64,000 nucleotides of DNA from Lepeophtheirus salmonis (lineage: Eukaryota; Arthropoda; Copepoda; Siphonostomatoida; Caligidae). The translations under genes were made by a program, and so were the position numbers. Positions 1 through 10,864 of the stretch are shown piece after piece. The stretch is taken from the NCBI RefSeq assembly GCF_016086655.4, contig NC_052135.2, positions 15,528,363-15,592,362 of the forward strand, given 5' to 3'. A model generated the notes under the pieces. It ran no database searches and was not told where the DNA came from. It saw only the letters and a list, made by a program, of their open reading frames with translations. Position 1 is the first letter of the stretch. Each line of letters starts with the position of its first letter.

Positions 1-1128
1 TGATTTAAACCATTTTTATGGGGACAAATTTCTTGTCCAAAACTTAATGATTGCGGGTGGAATCAGTATATTTGGATTTCTAATAATAAGTATCACTTCT
101 TTAACAAAGTTTCATTGAAATACGATGTTATAAAGTCATATTTATTTTTTAATAAAATAGTTTCATATTTCGACCTCGTTAGCACCGTTGAAATATCAAA
201 TGACAATATTATATATAATTCGACATTCTGTTTTTTACTCTAGATTAAAAAATAACTATGTATTCATAAAAAATTTAATTTTAATTTTGCTATTAATTTA
301 ATAAATCCAAAAAAAAAAAAAAAGATACCAGTTAAAAAAAGAAATGAGTCAGCATTTTAATGAGTATTTCCTTTCATAGCAACAGAAAATGTATTTTATG
401 TGGAAAGGCTATATCAGATCATGTATAAATGTTAAACATCAATTATCAAGCAAATTACTTATGTAAACACAATTACATTATAAGTTACCAACTTATTAAG
501 AAATAAAATCCTTAAACATGTTACGACATATCTTCACCTTAATCCTTATCGTTAAGAAGGAATTAAAGTGTCTGAAAAAGAAAAAAAAAACTTTTTATTT
601 TTCCTTTCTTTAAACAGTGATTAGCTTTTTTTAACATCATGAAAATGTCTAACTATGATAAAAAAAATAAACCCACATTTATTCCTATTAAAAGCCTGAT
701 CTCAGGAGTTAAGGTCAAAATAAAATTCAGTCTAATTATGATATGAATGTTTATTAGATTAGTTACTTATTACTAAGACTTATACTAAATTCAAAATGAG
801 AGAATTATATACATATGGTATTACAATTCATTATGCATGAACTATCTATTTTGTGCACTTATAGAAACTTGATGACAAGCAGATTTAGCTAAAATTAAAA
901 AACAGGTGACAAAGTTCTAACAAAAAATGGCTTCACTTTGAAAGTTATGAGAAGATAGTAACTTTTAAAATAAAAATCTAATAACATCTCCATCGTCGTA
1001 GTATTTTGAATAGTTTTGAAATAACTGATTTTAATATCCCAAAAAAAGTTTCCCATCCGTCAACATCAAAATAGTATTAAATTAAATGTCGGGAACGGAG
1101 AAAACAGCAATTTATTAATATAGGTTTA
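1..1128. other. AT-rich DNA, no gene seen
   Basis: Low-complexity AT-rich sequence with short A and T runs, for example the A-run near 310. I see no codon-like patch, terminal repeat or RNA gene. Confidence 0.5.
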
Positions 1129-1480
1129 GGGTGGTCTGAAAAGTTTCCGACCTCAATAAGAAGATGACAGCACTCGTAAATAAAAGCTAGGTAGATCTAT
1201 TTAGCATCTGTTGACAGTTACTCACCAAAGTTTGTACCAATTTGGACGACAGTTCACACTTACACACTTCTACCAACGATTCTCCCATCTTTGTTCCCCG
1301 TCCCCTCTATAACTTCGCTGGGAAGAGTGTGTAAAGTTACAAGGAGACTACGTTGAAATAAAAAAAAAAAAAGAAATCACAAAAATACTCACATTGACTG
1401 GAACTTGATTGAGTAACTGTCAACAGATGTTATATAGATGTCACTATCAAGGACTCGAGGGAAAAAGCGGTTCATGGAAA
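1129..1480 (+). mobile_element. Mariner deletion derivative (C-terminal tail only)
   Basis: The left end reads GGGTGGTCTGAAAAGTTTCC, which resembles mariner terminal repeats. At 1316-1367 the plus strand encodes RWEECVKLQGDYVEIK, the typical end of a mariner transposase (a W, a C, then GDY.E). None of the DNA-binding or DDD catalytic domain is present, so the ends were joined by a large deletion. Internal inverted arms at about 1190-1226 and 1409-1443 share CTGTTGACAGTTACTCA. The 3' terminal repeat is too decayed to place exactly. This is a non-autonomous fossil. Whether it ever moved as a MITE cannot be judged from one copy. Confidence 0.6.
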
Positions 1481-1984
1481 AATAAACAATTTAATCAAAG
1501 GACAAGGAAGACTATGTTCCTAATCGTGTTATTGTTGTGACGTAGTCGTCCTGATTCTTCTTTTTTCACTAGGGAGGAGATGGCCTGTTCAAAATGGCTG
1601 CGTGTCTGGAGGAGCATGGAACAGCTTCTAATTTGAAACCAATTAGAATTGAGAACTACTAAATCCTACCTTCCTTGCCTTGAGTGTCCACTCTTTGCCT
1701 AGAGTCCTTTAGATGGGACTAACTTTTATTGACGAGTACTGCCACTTTATGTTGATGTTGATGTTATATTTCATAGAAATATTTAAGTTACTTATAGCCT
1801 TTATATTGAAATCAATGGGATTAATTAAGATATAATTAATTTTATTTATAAAACTTATATTTGCCCTAATATGGTCTTTTAAATTTAGCAAATAAATTTA
1901 TTATTATTTTATCATGATAATCAAATTTGACTGCATGAAATGCAATTTCGAAGGGCTAATCAAAATAATCGGTCGATAAAAAAA
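1481..1984. other. No gene seen
   Basis: Contains a slightly GC-richer patch at about 1530-1700 that gives no convincing open frame on either strand. The remainder is AT-rich. Confidence 0.4.
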
Positions 1985-2275
1985 AAATCCGAGGCTATTC
2001 ACAAAAATTTCAAAAATTCATAACTATTCTCAAAAAATTTCAAAAATTCACTACTGTTTACATAAAATTAAATTTTGTGGAAATTTTTTTCAAAAAACAA
2101 TAGCAATTCACCGAAAATTATTTTTTTTTGAAATAAAATTTGAAAAATTAAAATAAATTACAAATATTAAATTCATAGAAAATTAAAATACTAAATTTTC
2201 TTGTAAAAACAAAAATTTCTTACTTTGAGGGGAAGACTACAGCCCTCAAGCCCACCCATTGTGGACTATTAAAAA
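1985..2275 (-). repeat. AT-rich dispersed repeat, copy 1 of 3
   Basis: Reverse-complemented, it has a GC-richer head (GGCTTGAGGGCTGTAGTCTT) followed by TTTTTACAAGAAAATTTA. Degenerate tandem units of about 30 bp follow, built on TGAATTTTTGAAATTTTTGTGAATAG with variations. The same head, linker and tail recur at 8532-8825 and 49020-49290 on the plus strand. No coding potential. Probably a non-autonomous element or satellite-like repeat. Confidence 0.65.
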
Positions 2276-2989
2276 TTGCAATATTTGTTAGGATTTTTTT
2301 AAAATAATGAGTAATAAGTCATTTAGAGAATCAGAGATATTGTAAAAACAAGTATTAAAGAACAAAAAAAATATTTACAAATATCTGCAATTATCTGGAT
2401 GAAAAATTGATAAAATTTTATGAAATGGTTATAAAAACATAAAAAATTGCTTTTTGCATTAAATCAGAGTAATAGGTGCTAAAAATCCCTATGAAATGGC
2501 TAAATATGTACAATTACGTATTTTTCGGATAGTGCGAGAAAAGAAGAATAATTGGAGAAAATATCTTATTATGTCTAATGTTATTGTTAGTTTATTGTCA
2601 ACACTATGGAAATAAGACTTTATAACGATGTAATAACATATTTTAATACATATTAGAGTCTGATATATAATATAACTAGGCATTAAAATAATCTATTTTT
2701 GATTAGCAGTTAGGTATAAGTCCTATTGTTTCGTGGTCTCATTTTGACATCCTGATAAAAATAAGTTTAATATTTACTATTTTCCCTAGTATGAATGAAA
2801 AAAGGGTTGAAAATTTTATAATACTAGGTTGTTTGGGTCCCCTAAACGGCTGAGGTCAACAATACTGACGTCACATGAAAACGATCTATTACCAACGATG
2901 CCGTAAATTTATTCATTTTATAAGTAAAAAATATTTATGATAACGTTTAATGAAGATTGTGGACATTGTTAAGTGTTATAGAAACTTTG
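2276..2989. other. No gene seen
   Basis: AT-rich. The patch at about 2830-2900 is less AT-rich and may be the decayed 5' flank of the transposon that follows, but I cannot find a terminal repeat there. Confidence 0.35.
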
Positions 2990-3890
2990 TTTATAAGTTG
3001 GCCAAGATGAAGCCATGGAGAAGACCTCTCGAGGATGTCATGAAGTGGAAAGCATAATTTAAAGAGGGATACGGATTCTTGTTATGTTTGGAGAAGAATA
3101 TAAAGGAGGACTCACTAAGTCAATGAATCCCCTCGCCAACGACTTCTTTGTAGCGATAGGACCATTAGGAGTGTTGTAAAGCACAACTTGGATTAGTTTC
3201 TTTCACAAGGACCCAACACCACGTTCTGAAGAGGGCATGAAAGCCAGGAGGCACGAGAGGTGCAATTAAATCCTCTCATAGATGAAGGCAAATGGTTTAA
3301 TAGAGAAAACTTTCTTGAACAAGAAGATTTTCACTGTTGATCACTTTTACAACCACCGGAACGACTGCTGGCTAGCTGAAACAAAAGAAGAGGTCCAAGG
3401 AATTTACTACACTAAATATCCGGCCCAAACAATGATCCATGGCGTTGTGGCCTCTGATGGAAAGAAGATGCCGCTGTTATTTTTCAAGGCTGGACAGAAA
3501 ATCAGCCAGGAGGCCTACTACCTATAAGGTACTTAGGCACACCATCTTGCCATGGCTGACGATCAACTACCCAGAGGTTAACTATTTGTGGACTCAGGAC
3601 GGTGTCCCCTCTCATACGTCCTCCAAGAGCCAAAAGTTATTTTCCAAGAGATATGGCCCCCTTTCTCTCCAGATTTGAACCCACTAGACTATTCTATACG
3701 GAGCACTATAGAGAGAGAAATCAAAAAGACCTCACACTTAAATGTGGATGCATTATTGGATTCCATAGTGGTTGTATGGAACAACTTGTCAGAGGAGTTT
3801 GTCAACAACTCCTGTATGGCCTTCAGGTGACGTGTAAAGGCTATGATTGATAATGAAGGTGGTATTATTGATGGATTTTTTTTGTAAAAA
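2990..3890 (+). mobile_element. Tc1/mariner transposase relic, family A copy 1
   Basis: Cut-and-paste DNA transposase of the Tc1/mariner superfamily, broken by stops and frameshifts. At the nucleotide level 3020-3130 matches the reverse complement of 59215-59335, so these are copies of one family. Visible motifs in order are: the helix-turn-helix remnant (3010-3230), the first catalytic Asp in KIFTVDHFYNHRND (about 3325-3365), HGVVASDGKKMPLLFFKAGQ (about 3440-3500), the second Asp in WTQDGVPSHTSS (about 3590-3625), the third in FSPDLNPLDYSI (about 3665-3700), and the tail EEFVNNSCMAFR (about 3795-3830). At least two frame changes separate these blocks, so no functional protein is possible. 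The family's terminal repeat, seen at 58701 and 62019, is not recognisable here. Confidence 0.85.
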
Positions 3891-4014
3891 ACCTTGTCTA
3901 TATGTTTTGTAAACATTTTTTTTTTACCTATTATTGAAAATATAAAAAGCCTTTCCCTTCTCTACTTGCTTAAACGATCTTAAACGATTGAGACATAGAT
4001 TCAAAATTTAAAAA

Positions 4015-4640
4015 AAAGTACTCAATCATGCCACGTAGTCTCCTCCGACTCGGATATCGCCATAGAAATGGTTCTCCAAAAACTGATTCCCTTGGTCCTG
4101 GCAGAGCTTAATCATACCCTTGTAGCATTTCACTCGCTCATCCTTGTTGGCCCGAGAGAGACAATAGGGTACCCACACGCTATTGGAGATGAGTTCATTA
4201 GTCAGGATTCAAAAAACCGATGAGGGGTGTTAGGAAAAGCTCCATTAGACCTCTCAAACACTCAATCCGGATTTTTTCTTTACGAGGTCATTGACTTGGG
4301 CGATGTTGTTGAGTGCCCTTGTCTCCCGGGGACGTCGGGGTGAGAAACTTTTCTTGAGCTTAAAAGTTCCATACCGGATATCACCGGCCCACCTAAAGAT
4401 GGTGGCACAACTAGGGCAGGCATCAGAGTAAATGATAGTGAAGTTGGTGTTGATCACAGACACTGTTTTGCTTTGTTTGTAGAGTATCAAAAAGTACGAG
4501 CGATAATTGTGAGTCTCCATGTTTAACAACGAATGGAGAAACATGTGATATTGTGTTATGTAGGCATTAGCTATTAAGTCTCGGAAAAACTTGAAATGTT
4601 TTCCCACCATAAAATTTATGAGAAAATCGATGCTGGTGGA
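4015..4640 (-). mobile_element. Mariner-type relic, family B copy 1, catalytic core deleted
   Basis: The minus strand has an open frame from 4610 to 4254. It contains a mariner-like N-terminal DNA-binding region: DACPSCATIFRWAGDIRYGT, a basic PRRPRET stretch and a second helix-turn-helix segment ending KKKSGLSV. Past a stop the strand continues with VWVPYCLSRANKDERVKCYK (about 4095-4190), the linker that precedes the first catalytic Asp. It then jumps to a C-terminal-looking DIRVGGDYVA* at about 4030-4060, so the DDD catalytic core is missing. A second, more decayed copy lies at 20990-21760. The 5' side shares ATCGATGCTGGTGGAATTTT with that copy. Confidence 0.7.
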
Positions 4641-5589
4641 ATTTTGAGACTAACTCTTTTCCTTTCTCTTCAAACAAATCTGGCACAATCATTTTGGAAA
4701 CGTTTAATATTATTTTGATTTATGCCTTTAATATAATAAAGTGACTTTCCTTAGTAAAGGTTAAGGCTTGTTATGACACTTAAAAAAGTGTTTCCATATT
4801 TCATCATATGACGTTTTTTAAAATAAATAAATCATTGTATTAAAATTTTTGTTGTTCCATATTCCCTATGATGTCATTTATATCATCATTGCATGTTATT
4901 TAAGTCTAGTGATTTTAAGTAACTCGATCCATATTGTCAATTCAAATTTAAATTTTTGTGCTTTAAGTGTTTTTCAATATAATTTTAAATGCACTAATTG
5001 AGTTGCTTCCAAATTTCTTTGTAAATAAATTAGATTAATAGGAGGACTGAGTAAATTCAATTCTTGCTTGAAATTTGGATAAATTAATTAACTAATTGTT
5101 TACATTGAAAAATGAGGATATTTTTCTAAATAAGATTATTTATAGACGTAATTATTAAGTCTCTTTTGGGGGTCATAAATGGCCAAAGGGAGGGTTTATC
5201 CACTTCAGAAACAAAAAATTTTACTCAGCAATGATAGCTACTTGTCATTTGTACTGTAAGATACAATGAAAGTAAACGTTGAACTTTAGTTAACGTAGAT
5301 TTGTTTACACAACTGGATTTAAGAATCCATCTTTTTCCATTTGAAACACATTTACTTTCTGATTTTGATGAGTTGGTTTATGTCATTGCCCATAGAGAAT
5401 ACAACTTTTTTTTCCCTTCATATTAATATCACTGAAATATACATATTTCCAATTGAGCCTCAGGTATTTGAAAATGACACCCAATAGACTTACACACTAA
5501 GAGAGGCTATATTTGAATCACTAGGTTAGCCCCTGTTTGTTCAAATCTTCAGAATTTCATACTCCAATTCGACATTTTTCCTTTTTTAA
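4641..5589. other. No gene seen
   Basis: AT-rich sequence without coding signal or repeat that I can pair inside the window. Confidence 0.4.
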
Positions 5590-5812
5590 TGCTCGTTAAA
5601 TTGATCAGATGGATTTGCATTGATAAAGCATAAGTATATTATTACAATTACTCAATCTTACCTAGAACTTGTCTTTGTAGTGCAAATAACACACCTACAT
5701 ATTGCACATTTTCTTCCGGAGGAGCGACCAAGTATCAAACCTACACACATTCAAAATAATTTTTCCCAAGTGCGTTGTCCATTGAGCTATGTCGTGCCAT
5801 TCGATTTTTTAT
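5590..5812 (-). mobile_element. tRNA-derived SINE, copy 1 of 3
   Basis: On the minus strand a tRNA-like head is visible. TAGCTCAATGGA (about 5783-5794) fits the RNA polymerase III A box at nearly every position. GGTTTGATACT (about 5731-5741) fits the B box with one key change (C to T). The boxes are 36 nt apart, as in a tRNA promoter. The body continues to about 5590 and matches the SINE at 34640-34862, including GAATGTGTGTA before the B box and the tail (AATGCAAATCCATCTGATC here, AGTGCAACTCCATCTAACC there). It would be transcribed by Pol III and moved by a LINE reverse transcriptase. It is not a functional tRNA because a full cloverleaf cannot be drawn. Confidence 0.65.
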
Positions 5813-7101
5813 TTCTTGCAATTGTTGCTGGCTCAGAGGGCCTGAGGTTTCAATTTTAAAGTTATGCCGCTGAAAAGTTCCATTATAGTTCCTTTCTTCA
5901 AGGGTTACAGAACAGTATGGAACATTTTGAAAAAAAAAAAAATTAAATATAGTAGCCAGCCAACTACTTCGGGTACTCAAGCGATCAGAAACACTATACG
6001 GATCTCCAACTCAAATCAAATAAGTATCAGAACTTAGTCCTAAGTATTGTTACAAGTAGCTAAAGAATACTCTATAATAAAAAAATATAAAGTAGCTAAA
6101 TATATAAATGACTGTTATGTGAAATATCAAGATCAAATGTTCCGACAACCGATCATAAGGAAAACTGTTTATGAAGTATGGGAATAAATCAAAAATAAAC
6201 TTTGGAAAAATAATGATTCAATATTGCTGAAGGATATCAAACTACAATACAAATACCATAGGAAGTATTTTTAATATTCGTTATGCATATTTTTGGATTG
6301 ATGTAACTATGTATAACTTTATTTCCTAGATGCCATACACTTTCATTGTGAGGAAAGCTATACAATGAACATTGATATATAGTCAGAGACCCTCAGTGTA
6401 TATTAAATGTGAATGTGTGTGTATGTCCTTCAATCACTGTAGAACCTATAAATGGAGAAGTTCAACTTGACTAGGCCCCATCAGTTCGTCTGCACAACCT
6501 GTAGGCGAAAGGTTTATTATAACATATTAGAAGGGTTCCTTGGTTCCTAGAAATGCGGTGGTGGTAAGATCAACTTCATTTTGACCCAGTTTTGTACAAC
6601 TTGAGAGCCGGAGTGTATTTTGGTATACAAAGAGGTCAATTGATACTCAGGTACGCGGCTGTGAGACTGCCGGTTCGGTGTCTGGCTCAGACCAAAGCAA
6701 CTACTTCCCTTTGCGTGAAAGAAGAATGCCTGTATTTTAGTATACTCATACACATAAAACCAACTTGAGAATAATTCTTTATATTTTACTATCCTAAACT
6801 ACTTTAAAGATAACCAATGAAAAATATTATATTTAAGTTTAGTTTATTTATGTTAAAATTTTAAACTAACACGATCTACGATAAATATATAATGAGTAAA
6901 TTATTATTTTTTTGGTTAAAATAATTTATTTATATTCTACAATACAAACAGTGTAAATAATGAGTACCCATAAAGATAAAAGTAAATCAGATAAATAAAA
7001 AGCAAAAGGACAATTACGATTAAAAAAACATAAATGAACATTATAATTTATATTCAATGTCATGAAGTAAAATATTCTGATATAATATTTAAAAAAAAAA
7101 T
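5813..7101. other. No gene seen
   Basis: A GC-richer patch at about 6450-6730 contains CTGCCGGTTCGGTGTCTGG, which vaguely resembles a T arm but has no partner A box. Open frames here are short and unconvincing. Confidence 0.35.
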
Positions 7102-7407
7102 CTAAACATCAGCTAAGGTTAATAAAAAACGACGATGTCTTTTTATTATTGGCTTGATGAGATTAAAATATTGCACGGACCTCGAAGGAACAAATTTGAT
7201 GATATTTTCGGCCAATGCCCATGACGAAGATAATGCCAGAGGGATTTTTATAGAAAGTGCTGAATATCGAGCAGCTGCGCTTATCATTATAGCTCTTAAT
7301 TCTTCCACATGTAATGGAGAGTCAGTAGTTAATTTTTTAGAAATCAATGATTTAGTATTTAATAAAGCAAACAGCTCCCCACGGCTTTGTGAACAGGAGA
7401 AGTATTT
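7102..7407 (-). CDS. Unassigned ORF downstream of a helicase tail
   Basis: A stop-free minus-strand stretch of about 100 codons, ending with TAG at 7102-7104. It is less AT-rich than its surroundings and reads like a real polypeptide: hydrophobic helices (about residues 45-70, rich in Ala, Ile and Ser) and a basic end IKPIIKRHRRFLL. I do not recognise the family. A further open stretch at 7417-7661 lies just upstream in another frame. Both follow the C-terminus of a Helitron/PIF1-like helicase. They may be part of the same element, a captured exon, or a separate pseudogene. A weak intron-like GT...AG (7442 to 7385) exists between them but does not keep the frame. No start codon is assigned. 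Confidence 0.3.
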   Translation of the reverse strand, partial: KYFSCSQSRGELFALLNTKSLISKKLTTDSPLHVEELRAIMISAAARYSALSIKIPLALSSSWALAENIIKFVPSRSVQYFNLIKPIIKRHRRFLLTLADV

Positions 7408-7661
7408 TTATTTTCCTTATAAGCTCCAAATAATATATTTACCTTTATTAAGTTGGAAGAAATATCCCCCTGTCACACAAACTTTGAATTGAATAAAATA
7501 TTTGACTACCCTCACAACTAGGCAATCAGCAAAAGCGTGTAGGGTAGAGTTGAACATAAAACCGCAGTCTTTCCACGGATGATAAAATTGGATATTGTCA
7601 TTGGAAATTTGAAATTGTGCCGTAAATTCGGTCCCGTCTGAAATTCCAGAAAAGTGAATTT

Positions 7662-7900
7662 CTATTCTAAAACCTCCTTGTATACAATTTGTTTTTTGTT
7701 TTTTGTCCATTTGATGTAAATATAATGAAACCTTCACCCTTTTTTGACACTTTAATAAATGCGACATATAATTTGCCATGTCAAAATACTGATTTTTCTA
7801 AATGTAAAGCAATTTTTTCAAATGTTTGACCTTATAATTTATTCATTGTCATGTCCATTGCTAATTTGGAATGTTCCTTCTTCAACCATAATGAAGATCA
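7662..7900 (-). pseudogene. C-terminal end of a Helitron/PIF1-type helicase
   Basis: The minus strand reads LAMDMTMNKL*GQTFEKIALH, then HGKLYVAF, then NGQKTKNKLY, and finally, after a one-base shift, KEVLE with TAG at 7662-7664. This follows the order of the C-terminal PIF1-family helicase motifs (A.T.NK.QGQT, then HGQLYVA.SR, then TKN.VYKEVL). Eukaryotic Helitrons fuse a domain of this kind to a rolling-circle replication initiator. Two in-frame stops and at least one frameshift show it is dead. No replication-initiator domain or upstream Walker motifs are recognisable in the adjacent 1-2 kb, so only the tail survives. A cellular PIF1 or virus-type helicase is possible, but the degenerate repeat setting favours Helitron. 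Confidence 0.7.
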
Positions 7901-8531
7901 TACTAAGACTAACTCGCTAGTCCTTTTCTTCCTTCATTTGCTTAATTCCATTTTTTAATTCGTATTCAATATACGTTCTTCATTTTTCTGCTATGAAAGT
8001 AATTAATTTTTTTTGCATTTTCAAAACTGCAACTTAAACCTTAAAAAACTTTGAGACACAGCGAATCGATCTTGTTTTATGGAAAAAATATCATTTGAAA
8101 AAAATAAACTTGCCTTCAAGAACCCAAGAATGTAATCTGATCAGAATGCAACATGTACGTAACTAAGAATTTTAAACAACTTTTTTTTAGATCTCAAGTC
8201 TGTATTTGTCTCCGTTTTTGATGTTTTTATTTTTGTCTTTCCAAGCAGAACAACGGACATCATACACATTCATAAGTTATTTTAATACTATGTAGAATAA
8301 AACTGAAAACATGATTCAGAATGATTTATTGGTTACATTTGATTTATATTCAACGTTTAATGTCCAAATGAAAGATAGTATCAAAGTAATTTTAATGATA
8401 GTTTCCATTTGTATGATATCTTTATTAATGATATTTGACATTATAGTTAATTTTGACCAGTTTCTTACTCTATAAAATCCTTTAATACATTTTTGAACTT
8501 ATGTAGGAAAATATTCTGATCACATTCGCTG
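7901..8531. other. No gene seen
   Basis: Probably the decayed upstream part of the helicase relic, but I cannot read helicase motifs in it. Otherwise AT-rich. Confidence 0.3.
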
Positions 8532-8825
8532 AGGCGCCCCTAATAGATAGGCTAGAGGGGCTGTAGCCCTCCCATTAAGGAGTTTTTTCTTTTTACAAGA
8601 AAATTTAACATTAATAAAATAAAATTTATGTTAATTTTTCCAATTTTTTTCAAAAATATATATTTTCTGTGAATAGCTATGAATTTTTGTAATTTTTCTT
8701 TAAAAAAGGTAATATTTTAATTTTTTTGTCAACAATTGTAAATTTTTGAAATTTTTTTTTCTAAAGAATTTAATATTTTTATTTTTTAAAGAAAAGCTGT
8801 TGATTTTTAATTTATAGTTTTACAT
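8532..8825 (+). repeat. AT-rich dispersed repeat, copy 2 of 3
   Basis: The head AGAGGGGCTGTAGCCCTCCC and linker CTTTTTACAAGAAAATTTAA match copy 1 in the opposite orientation. Degenerate units containing GTGAATAGCTATGAATTTTT follow. The head holds the short palindrome GGGCTGTAGCCC. Confidence 0.65.
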
Positions 8826-9250
8826 AACCAACAGACATCACTTGCAAAAAAACGTTACGTTAATTATTTATTCAAGAACTTTATAATACCAATAATCTAG
8901 ATGAATTACTATACCAGCATAATAAATTATTTATATTAAACTATGTATTTTCAAAGTAAAAATAATCTTATATCAAATTTATATTATATGTACGTAATAT
9001 CTACATATTCAAAATAAGAATAAATTACTTGTTCCTTAAATCCTCTCAACATTTAAAAAAATAAAAAACCTCTAATATTGAAGCTTTTTTCAATTTTATA
9101 AGACAAAGTTTGAAAATATGTCTAGTTTACATTTTTATTTTTAAACTCATATCTCATATCTTTAAAGGCTTATAACAAAAAGAACTATTTAGATGGGTAG
9201 TACCATATTTTTAATATTATTTGAAAGCTACATTTCAACACATTCAATTA

Positions 9251-9560
9251 TTGATGAGATCCGCCTTTCTTGATAACCTCGGCTACACGGTGCCGGAAGC
9301 AATGACAAGCCTGGGCAACCTCGTGAGGATACATCTATGTCATAGTAATGGTTTTGTACTTTTAATTTACATTCCCTAGAGTAGCCCAAGGACAAATTGC
9401 TCCTTGGAACAAGACAGTGAACAGGCCCACAAGGCCCAAAAAGTGTGGGATGTCTTGACCACAAAATGTCTTCACTTTTGGATCTTGCAGCTGAACCTAT
9501 GCAATTTCTATGCATACGGAGGATCATTCATGATGCCTGTGCCATGCACGATTCGTTTGT
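9251..9560 (-). mobile_element. Tc1/mariner transposase C-terminal fragment
   Basis: The minus strand reads HEVAQACHCFRHRVAEVIKK then GGSHQ* (stop near 9251), the usual Tc1/mariner C-terminus of the form 'C..FR.R...VI...GGH'. Upstream, WATLGNVN and GQDIPHFLG are compatible with the segment around the third catalytic Asp but are badly decayed. It abuts the minus-strand piggyBac relic at about 9560-9590, so one of the two was inserted into or deleted up to the other. The open frame across 9228-9527 is a different frame of this relic, not an independent gene. Confidence 0.6.
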
Positions 9561-9589
9561 GGAGGTTCTGAAGAAGTCCATTACCCGTA

Positions 9590-10660
9590 CTATATGTATA
9601 TCCTCTTTCCATTTTTTCAATATTCTTTTCGGAAGGGAATTTTTTTTCCTAAATGGTTTCGTCGAATTGTTCCAGTTCCATTGTATCCTCTGTTTTGGAG
9701 TTCATTTATAAAAGGAAAAGTCATGAATAAATTGTGAAACAGAATATGAAAGGGTAAACTTTATTCTTCTTCATTTAACATATTAAATCAATTGAGAAGT
9801 GTTGAATCACTTTTCCTGAATGATTTCACAAGTTCTTCATTATTGTTGCCTGATTTTCCCTTGTAAAGATCGAAGTTGACTAAATATCCATAATTTGTAT
9901 TCAAAAACAAAATCTTATATCCAAATTGAATTGGTTTGTTTCGTATGTTTTGTTTGCAGCCATGCCTTCCAAAATGTTTGACTATAGCTTCGTTTTGTGA
10001 TAAAAATTTTGATTGAATAACATTTCTTTACATTTATACTGAATCTACTGAATAAGAAGTCAGATTTTAGTACATTTATTATTTTTTGACAGATAGTCGT
10101 TAGATTTTAAATGTAAAGACGTCATTATATATTCAAACCTGTCTTGCCGCATATATTTTCTTACAGCCATATTTATCCTATCTATTCCAATTTCCCAATA
10201 GAATGCTTTGCTGGGAAGCTTATTCTATCCTGACTACTAGAATAGCTACAAAACCTTTCAATTCTTTAGTTTTAATTAAATGTAGAGGCCAATTTTTGAA
10301 GACAGAATAAGAATTACTCTCTCGAATGATACTTTCAATAATATCTTATGAAAAAAATCTCAAAGAGACTTAGCAGACTTAATACGTCATAACATGAGAT
10401 ATCATATAGTGGATACTTTTCTTTTTTGACCAGTGTAACTGTTCTTTAACTAATTTTCTTTGCGTTTAGGAGAGGGTAGGGCATTAATTTTGTTATTTCG
10501 AAATTCAGTACTTCCCAAAAAAAGAGATTGATTGGAATCATATTATCATGAACAATAATCCTCTTTGTCCCCCAAATCTTCATCTGTAAGGTAATGGACA
10601 TCTGTAGCTTGTATAAATCCATCTGAAGTATTATTTTCATCGTCAATCAGATATAAAATT
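9590..10660 (-). mobile_element. piggyBac-type transposase relic, N-terminal part
   Basis: Cut-and-paste DDD transposase of the piggyBac family, minus strand. Reading order: an acidic N-terminus (DDENNTSDGFIQATDVHYLT, about 10640-10580); TKELKGFVAILVVRI, then LPSKAFYWEIG; KYMRQDRFEYIMTSLHLKSN (the 'F..I...LH..D' block); QNEAIVKHFGRHGCKQNIRN (about 10000-9945), which fits the first catalytic region ('DE.M..FKGR...KQY...KP'); FGYKILFLNTNYGYLVNFDL then YKGKSGN; and FPFINELQNRGYNGTGTIRR (about 9710-9650), the 'G...TGT.R.N' block. Several stops and frameshifts interrupt it. No TTAA-flanked terminal repeat was identified. Its end overlaps in protein coordinates with the start of the plus-strand piggyBac relic at 13714, so they are probably two copies. 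Confidence 0.8.
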
Positions 10661-10864
10661 TCATTTGTCAAAAGTATTTTAAACGAAATAAATTTGTCAA
10701 AAATGTCAACATTATATCCTATTATTGCTTTTTGGTAGCATAAAAATATAATTGTCTATATTGTTTTTATTTATACTTTAAATTTTTTGAAATTTATATA
10801 AAACAAACATTTGTCAAAGTACTCTTTCAGATTGCAAATTAATTGCGTAATTATAAGACAAGGT

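Noticed and set aside
1985..2110. About 30-bp repeated units, possible CRISPR-like array
   Set aside because: Units are directly adjacent with no unique spacers, are AT low-complexity, and belong to a dispersed eukaryotic repeat.
5620..5859. Plus-strand ORF of 79 codons and a minus-strand ORF at 5741-5980
   Set aside because: Both lie across the tRNA-derived SINE, whose Pol III boxes and second copy explain the sequence better than a protein.
6650..6690. CGGTTCGGTGTCTGG as a tRNA T arm
   Set aside because: No acceptor stem, anticodon arm or A box at the right distance.
7154..7492. 112-codon plus-strand ORF
   Set aside because: Antisense to the minus-strand coding-like stretch behind the helicase tail. 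The minus strand carries the recognisable helicase continuation, so this is treated as a shadow, although I cannot exclude it fully.
9445..9711. 88-codon plus-strand ORF
   Set aside because: Antisense to the piggyBac and Tc1/mariner relics on the minus strand.
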